The notes beneath the pieces are model-generated. The model did not search any database, was not told where the DNA came from, and saw only the letters and a program-made list of their open reading frames with translations. Both the position numbers and the translations under genes were made by a program. A stretch of DNA of 64,000 nt from Paraburkholderia sp. D15 (lineage in GTDB: Bacteria > Pseudomonadota > Gammaproteobacteria > Burkholderiales > Burkholderiaceae), in the NCBI RefSeq assembly GCF_029910215.1, contig NZ_CP110396.1, positions 3,274,876 to 3,338,875 of the forward strand. Direction: 5' to 3'. Numbering within the stretch: position 1 is the stretch's first letter; every line of letters begins with the position of its first letter. Shown here in pieces: positions 59,796 to 64,000 of this stretch.

Positions 59796-59855
59796 TGTCT
59801 CCTCCTCGAACCACGTTTAATTTTTTGATCCACTCGAAGTGGTGTGACGCGCCTG

Positions 59856-61244
59856 TCAGGCGTTTCCGTCATTTACGTATTCACTGACTCGACCGGTCAC
59901 GGATACATCCCGCTCGCCCGGCGAATCCGTTCGCTGCGTCAACCTTGCAAGCAGGATCAGCGACACCGCACCCGCAAGCGCCGGAATCGCGATCACGTTG
60001 AATAGCATCTGACCTTGACCGAGTTGCGCGATCAGCGACGCGCCGGCCATCGACCCGATGATCGAGCCGATCCGGCCATTGGCCATCGCCCAACTCACGC
60101 CGGTCGCTCTCGCCGTAGTCGGATAAATACTCGCCGACAACAAGTTCAGACCGTTTTGCGCACCCGCTATACAGAAGCCCACCAGAAAGACGGCCGCGCC
60201 GAGTTCCACCGCATTGGTGAGCGCGAAACCCACCAGCACGATCGCCGCTGCCGCGCCGAGGTAGCCCACGGACAGCACCCAATAGGCCCCAAGCCGGTCC
60301 ATCAGCAACGCGATGACGATCGCGCCGAATGTGCCGCCCAACGGCACCATCGCACCGATGCGCGCCGCGCTGGCGATGTCGTAGCCGGCATCCTTGAAAA
60401 TGCTTGGCAACCAGCTCGTGAGTAGATAGAACACGAACAGCGAGCAGAAGAACGCCCCCCACAACAACAGCGTGCGGGGCGTCCGTCCCTCGGCGAACAA
60501 CTGCGTGACCGGCGACTGACGGATAACCGGCCGCTCGGGCTCGACGAAGGTAACCGCGTCCCAGCCACCCGTGCCCGTGATCTTTGCCACGACCGCGGCA
60601 AGCCTCGCCTGGTGACGGGGGTTGACCGCCATGAAGCGAACGGATTCCGGAAGCCAGCGGGCGAGCATCGGCAACATCAGCAACGGCACGACGCCTCCCA
60701 CCACCAGAAGCCCGCGCCAGCCGAACGCGGGAATCACGTGACTGGCCACCTCGCCGCCGAGTGCCAGCCCGGTCGTGAAGCCGCTGTAGCTGAGCGTCAC
60801 CATCAACATGCGGCGACGCGCGGGCGAATACTCCGAGCTCAAGGTGATGCAGGTCGGCATTGCGCCGCCGAGGCCAATTCCGGTGAGAAAGCGCAGTATC
60901 GTCAGCATGCCGATCGACTGCGACGCGGCCGATGCCAACGTGCCCAGACTGAACACGAGAACCGAGAAAAGCAGTACCTTTTTGCGGCCGAAAGTATCGG
61001 CGACCGGCCCTACCAGGAAACTGCCGCACATCAGACCGAACAGCCCCGCGCCGAATGCCGGCGAAAGCTGGCTCGCCTGCAAGCCCCACTCCTTGCGCAC
61101 CAGCGGTGCGATGTAGCCGATTCCCGCGGCATCGAAACCGTCCACGAGGACGATCAGAAAACACATCACCAATACGACAACCTGAAAGCGCGACAGCTTT
61201 GCGTGATCGATGATTGCGCCGACGTCGGCGGTTTTGCCATTCAT
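59856..61244 (-). CDS. Aromatic acid:H+ symporter (AAHS-family MFS, PcaK/BenK-like)
   Basis: A 462-aa, 12-TM permease. The diagnostic TM1 segment VDGFDAAGIGYIAPLVRKEWG, the motif-A loop GPVADTFGRKKVLLFS, FLTGIGLGGAMPTCITLSSEYSPARRR, and the second-half repeat LMDRLGAYWVLSVG all fit the AAHS family that imports protocatechuate, benzoate or related aromatic acids. It heads a transport unit with the porin and should supply the carboxylated catechol substrate of the meta pathway. Upstream lie a short leader frame, a hairpin and a copy of the dioxygenase promoter block, suggesting shared regulation. Confidence 0.9.
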   Translation of the reverse strand: MNGKTADVGAIIDHAKLSRFQVVVLVMCFLIVLVDGFDAAGIGYIAPLVRKEWGLQASQLSPAFGAGLFGLMCGSFLVGPVADTFGRKKVLLFSVLVFSLGTLASAASQSIGMLTILRFLTGIGLGGAMPTCITLSSEYSPARRRMLMVTLSYSGFTTGLALGGEVASHVIPAFGWRGLLVVGGVVPLLMLPMLARWLPESVRFMAVNPRHQARLAAVVAKITGTGGWDAVTFVEPERPVIRQSPVTQLFAEGRTPRTLLLWGAFFCSLFVFYLLTSWLPSIFKDAGYDIASAARIGAMVPLGGTFGAIVIALLMDRLGAYWVLSVGYLGAAAAIVLVGFALTNAVELGAAVFLVGFCIAGAQNGLNLLSASIYPTTARATGVSWAMANGRIGSIIGSMAGASLIAQLGQGQMLFNVIAIPALAGAVSLILLARLTQRTDSPGERDVSVTGRVSEYVNDGNA

Positions 61245-61370
61245 TTTTAGCCTCTGATCAAGTTGGAAGTGATCGTTCGACGGCGATGCCGCCTGTCTTC
61301 CAGAAAGGGGCGCGGCTTTTCATTCGCGCAGATCGCTCGCGCGGACGTAGCCCTGTTTGCGGAAGGTAGA

Positions 61371-61389
61371 GACGCTGCCCGGCAGCGTC
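61371..61389. terminator. Hairpin in the MFS leader (attenuator-like)
   Basis: GACGCTGC and GCAGCGTC (8-bp arms) flank a CCG loop region. On the minus strand it begins 8 bases after the stop of the 33-codon leader frame and lies 127 bases before the MFS ATG. There is only a weak pyrimidine run after it, so attenuation is speculative. Confidence 0.4.
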
Positions 61390-61396
61390 ATCGGAG

Positions 61397-61498
61397 TCAG
61401 CGCGGTGACGAAGCGTCGCTGAAGAAAACGTCGATAAGTGGCGGCATCAATGGCGCGCGCGCCGGGCAAACATGACGAATGTCGGACAAATCGATCAT
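61397..61498 (-). pseudogene. Short leader frame derived from the dioxygenase 5' end
   Basis: A 33-codon frame starting MIDLSDIRHV, against MINLHDIRYV at the start of the dioxygenase at 57479. It follows the duplicated promoter block with the same GGAGAC ribosome site. Similarity ends after about ten codons and the frame closes at TGA 61397. It is probably the truncated 5' end of a duplicated dioxygenase gene, possibly still translated as a leader peptide ahead of the MFS gene. Confidence 0.6.
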
Positions 61499-61502
61499 GG
61501 CA

Positions 61503-61619
61503 GTCTCCGATTGAATTATTTGTTCGCGCCCAATGGGGCGAAACTTTGTCGAGAGATTAGCCAGGGGGGCGCCATGACACGAACGAATTATGTGAATTGC
61601 AGGTATTTACAGCATGAAT
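61503..61619 (-). promoter_or_regulatory. Duplicated meta-operon promoter block (copy R2) upstream of MFS importer
   Basis: Gap-free alignment to 57485-57601 with 90 of 117 bases identical (hand count). It includes ACGAATTATGTGAATT, the GTCTCCGATTGAAT segment and an AGATTAG core. It lies about 260 bases upstream of the MFS ATG in the orientation that would drive MFS and porin transcription. Confidence 0.72.
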
Positions 61620-61916
61620 ATCGGTGCGCGCGGAAAAGCGCGGCGAACCGAAAAAGTTTTATGCGGAATAAATTCAACGCCGCACATCGACAACGCGCAA
61701 CTACACAACGCTCGCCAGGCTTTCCCCACCCCCACCCCATCAGGAAAACCCCTACCCCACCCCGATTTCCATGCAATCCGGCTAAGACGCAAAACCTTAA
61801 CTTGACTTGCCAATTCACTCGTGTAGAAATCCTCCAAAAGCAAAAACAACACGAAATAAGAAGAACAAAAACAAGACGCCCACCTCCCCAGAAAATACAT
61901 CGGATACCTATGCATT
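61620..61916. promoter_or_regulatory. Intergenic region upstream of the 309-aa gene
   Basis: About 300 bases with a C-rich, purine-poor tract (about 61710-61770) and an A-rich tract (61830-61890), unlike neighbouring coding DNA. No gene is supported on either strand. It likely carries the promoter of the 61917 gene. Confidence 0.4.
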
Positions 61917-62846
61917 ATGCAAAAGCTCTCCAATGAAGCTGCGGTGAAGTTAGAGAAAACGTCGTCGGAAACGCAGCAGGCCACTGCGCCGATCTATCCA
62001 ACCTACGGGGTTCACAATCCTCCGCAATACAGCCCGTGCGCCGCGCCGGACTGTCTGTACGGACGCACGCCCGGCGAACCGTCGGACCCGATCCTGCCGC
62101 TGTACTGGTCGGCGAAATGGAAGATGTATCGCGTGTACAACCGGTACGCCGAATACCCGCCGCCTTATGACGGCGCGCCGCCGCATCCGCTGAAAGAAGG
62201 CGTGGATTACGAGGTATCGAACGGCGCGAGCTATTACGACAGCACGTGGGTCGGACCGAACGGCGAGCAAGGCGCGATGATGGAGTACTACGAGGATCGC
62301 GCGCTGCCGATCTTCCCCGGCTCGAACCATTACAGCTGCGCGTACATCTCGCTCGGCGACAACGCCTACTTCCTGACCTTCGAGAACAACCGCCCCACCA
62401 ACATGGTGCCGGTGTGCCTGTTCTCGGCGCTGAACCATCCGCCGATGCGCGACTTCATCAAGCATCTGCCCTACAGCAAGGGCGACAGCGAACGGCTCGA
62501 CGGCCGCGTACAGGGCTATTCGTTCTGGACAAGCCCCGACGGCAAACGCCCGCCGATTCAGGTCGGCGCCAGCCCGGACCATACGAAGGAAGGCGCGGCG
62601 TTGTTCGGCTACGCGTTCCACAGCCACTGGACCGAACACAAAGGCAGCGACGGCAAACCCGAGCTCTACCGGCTCCCGCAATCGTTCTACTTCTCCGGAT
62701 GGCCGGAGACTCCGCCGAACGCACCGATCGTCAGCCAGAACTTCTACGACTTCTCGTTCGAGAAGCCCGACCCGAAAGAGACGTGGGATCTCGTCGCACG
62801 AATGGCGCAGGGCCAACCCATTCCGGTCTGCCAGTTCGGCTCCTGA
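61917..62846 (+). CDS. Unrecognised 309-aa cytoplasmic protein paired with a ferritin-like protein
   Basis: I do not recognise the family. The 309-aa chain has no signal peptide or membrane helix and is rich in Pro, Tyr, Trp and Asn (CAAPDCLYGRTPGEPSDP, PLYWSAKWKMYRVYNRYAEYPPPYDG). It has several His/Cys residues in conserved-looking loops (GSNHYSCAYISLGD, FHSHWTEHKGSDGKPELY), which suggests a compact globular beta-rich enzyme or binding protein. The ATG has only a weak ribosome site. Coding quality is high throughout. It is followed 87 bases later by a VioB/RebD-type ferritin-like gene, so a joint role in oxidative chemistry is plausible but unproven. Confidence 0.7.
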   Translation: MQKLSNEAAVKLEKTSSETQQATAPIYPTYGVHNPPQYSPCAAPDCLYGRTPGEPSDPILPLYWSAKWKMYRVYNRYAEYPPPYDGAPPHPLKEGVDYEVSNGASYYDSTWVGPNGEQGAMMEYYEDRALPIFPGSNHYSCAYISLGDNAYFLTFENNRPTNMVPVCLFSALNHPPMRDFIKHLPYSKGDSERLDGRVQGYSFWTSPDGKRPPIQVGASPDHTKEGAALFGYAFHSHWTEHKGSDGKPELYRLPQSFYFSGWPETPPNAPIVSQNFYDFSFEKPDPKETWDLVARMAQGQPIPVCQFGS

Positions 62847-62864
62847 TACGGTTTTGAAGAAAAA

Positions 62865-62885
62865 GGCGTAGCGCACCGCTACGCC
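62865..62885. terminator. Hairpin between the 309-aa gene and the ferritin-like gene
   Basis: GGCGTAGCG (62865-62873) pairs perfectly with CGCTACGCC (62877-62885). The A-run lies before it (62860-62864), so the terminator arrangement with a U-tract is for minus-strand transcripts; rightward transcripts may be only attenuated or stabilised. Confidence 0.5.
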
Positions 62886-62933
62886 ACGACAATCTGTCCC
62901 GACCACCACCGCAATACCATTACGGAGGCTAAA

Positions 62934-64000
62934 TTGATTCGCCTAGCCGTTAAGAAACCGACGACCATAGAAGACGCACGCTCGCAGCTGCAAACGGCGA
63001 TCGGCGTCGAATTCGGCACGCTGCCGCCTTATCTTTATGCGCTGTACTCGATCCCGCCGCAGACCAATCCGGAATCGAACCAGCTGATCCGCTCGGTGGC
63101 GCTGCAGGAAATGATCCACATGTGCCTCGCGTGCAACATCCTGAACGCACTGGGCGGCAATCCGGTCATTCAGGTGCAGCAATATCCCGGTCCGCTTCCG
63201 GGCGACATCGGCCCGAACAATACGCCGTTGACCGTGCATCTGTATCCGTTCTCGAAGGAAGCGCTCGCGCAGGGCATGGCGATCGAGGAGCCCGTGGATC
63301 CGCCGGATTATCAGGTCATGACGGCGACCCTGCTCGGGGAAACGGGGCCCAAGGCGGTAACGATCGGCGAGTTCTACGGCGCGCTCGACCTGTTTCTCTC
63401 CACCCTGCCCCCGACCGCGTGGACACCGAACCGCAACCAGATCGTCGACAACCAGTTCTTTCCTGGGCAGCTCTACGCGGTCAACAACTATGCGGACGCG
63501 CACAAGGCGATCACACAGATCGTCTCCGAGGGTGAAGGCACGAACGAAGGTACGAAGAAAGGCTCCAAAGAAGGCACGCAATACAATCCGATCGACTTTC
63601 AGGATCAGCCGGCGCACTACTTCCGCTTCGGAGAAATCTTCCACGAGCGCGTGCTGACCAAAGATCTCGCCAACCCGCTGGGCTACACATGGGGACCGGC
63701 GCGTATCGAAGTCACATGGCCGCCTGCCGGTCACATCATGGCCGACCCCGGTCAGCACGATTTCTCGCACGAACCACCGGCAGCGCAAGCCGCGCAAGCG
63801 GCCTGCAACCAGACCTTCTCGCTGATGATCGAGGCGCTTCAACGCGCGGTCGAGGGCGTGGAAGGCGCGCTCGGCGAAGGTGTGCGCCACATGTTCGATC
63901 TGCGCATGGCTGCGCTGCATGCGTTCACGGTGCCGTTGAATAACGGCCAGGTCGCCGGTCCCGCGTTTCTCCACGTGCCCACTGTCCACGGAGACAAATA
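62934..64000 (+). CDS. Ferritin-like protein, VioB/RebD iminophenylpyruvate dimer synthase-type (PF12902-like), at window edge
   Basis: It begins with TTG at 62934, strongly supported by GGAGG at 62924-62928, and stays open to the window end. The last two bases are TA, so it either stops exactly there or continues. The 355 visible residues contain the di-iron ferritin-like pattern: TAIGVEFGTLPPYLYALYS (first Glu), QEMIHMCLACNIL (E-x-x-H), TIGEFYGALD (Glu) and FRFGEIFHERVL (E-x-x-H). This is the fold of the VioB N-terminal region and related stand-alone proteins. A low-complexity EGEGTNEGTKKGSKEGT insert lies before the last pair. The partner gene lies upstream; tryptophan-oxidase or other violacein genes are not seen. 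Confidence 0.75.
   Translation, partial: MIRLAVKKPTTIEDARSQLQTAIGVEFGTLPPYLYALYSIPPQTNPESNQLIRSVALQEMIHMCLACNILNALGGNPVIQVQQYPGPLPGDIGPNNTPLTVHLYPFSKEALAQGMAIEEPVDPPDYQVMTATLLGETGPKAVTIGEFYGALDLFLSTLPPTAWTPNRNQIVDNQFFPGQLYAVNNYADAHKAITQIVSEGEGTNEGTKKGSKEGTQYNPIDFQDQPAHYFRFGEIFHERVLTKDLANPLGYTWGPARIEVTWPPAGHIMADPGQHDFSHEPPAAQAAQAACNQTFSLMIEALQRAVEGVEGALGEGVRHMFDLRMAALHAFTVPLNNGQVAGPAFLHVPTVHGDK

Noticed and set aside
62943-63989. 348-codon leftward frame opposite the ferritin-like gene
   Set aside because: Arg/Leu/Val-rich antisense product without motifs. The rightward TTG-started frame has ferritin-like E-x-x-H motifs and a strong ribosome site.
1-64000. CRISPR arrays, rRNA or tRNA genes, replication origin
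   Set aside because: No regularly spaced identical repeats, no tRNA-like cloverleaf, and no DnaA-box or iteron cluster were noticed on reading both strands.

Overview
The window is GC-rich, densely coded DNA that most resembles an accessory replicon of a Burkholderiales bacterium (Paraburkholderia, Burkholderia or Caballeronia type). This rests on the Burkholderiales-style OmpC-family porin, the many LysR regulators, the PraB-like secreted protein and the mix of catabolic cassettes. It is inference from gene content; there is no rRNA or tRNA here to anchor the taxonomy. No CRISPR array, replication origin or intact insertion sequence was seen.

Layout. (1) 1-10757: a leftward, translationally coupled run (DHA2 exporter, two ATP-grasp ligases, a Tat-exported SsuA-type binding protein, then a gene leaving the window). 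It diverges from a clavaminate-synthase/asparagine-hydroxylase-like Fe(II)/2-oxoglutarate oxygenase, and is followed by an NtaA/DszA-type flavin monooxygenase, a TauD-type dioxygenase and an FAD/NAD(P) monooxygenase. This looks like a small-peptide biosynthesis and export locus joined to sulfur-compound uptake and oxidation genes, and is the best candidate for an undescribed system. (2) 10773-17598: a one-TM hypothetical, a PraB-like secreted protein, and a two-gene exopolysaccharide synthase made of an NfrB-like glycosyltransferase with C-terminal MshEN (c-di-GMP) modules plus a BcsB-like periplasmic partner. (3) 18268-25460: a PadR-controlled nitronate monooxygenase/NTF2 pair with two visible operators; a LysR gene; and an operon of histidine phosphatase, APH-like kinase, SDR and acyl-CoA dehydrogenase resembling the 4-hydroxyacyl-CoA (Lva/ACAD10-11) route. 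(4) 25905-41002: an orphan alpha/beta hydrolase and Liv-type binding protein, an aminotransferase, an MFS transporter, homodimeric pyruvate-dehydrogenase E1, an acetolactate-synthase-like enzyme, and a tightly coupled operon of three RraA-family aldolase-like genes plus an aminotransferase, divergent from LysR.

(5) 41053-49764: aldehyde dehydrogenase and DJ-1/PfpI protein under a TetR regulator with two matching 17-bp operators; two LysR genes; a secreted lipase; and two overlapping epoxide-hydrolase-type genes. (6) 50059-61244: a near-complete meta-cleavage pathway. The extradiol dioxygenase is followed by a class-II-aldolase-like decarboxylase, 2-hydroxymuconic semialdehyde dehydrogenase, 4-oxalocrotonate tautomerase, hydratase, decarboxylase, acylating acetaldehyde dehydrogenase, 4-hydroxy-2-oxovalerate aldolase and DoxX. 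LysR, a porin and an aromatic-acid MFS importer lie upstream. Dioxygenase plus decarboxylase points to a carboxylated catechol such as 2,3-dihydroxybenzoate as substrate. The operon's promoter, ribosome site and first codons are duplicated upstream of the importer, as if the transport genes were wired into the regulon by promoter duplication. (7) 61917-64000: an unrecognised 309-aa protein followed by a TTG-started VioB/RebD-type ferritin-like protein reaching the window edge; this pair is the second candidate for an undescribed function.
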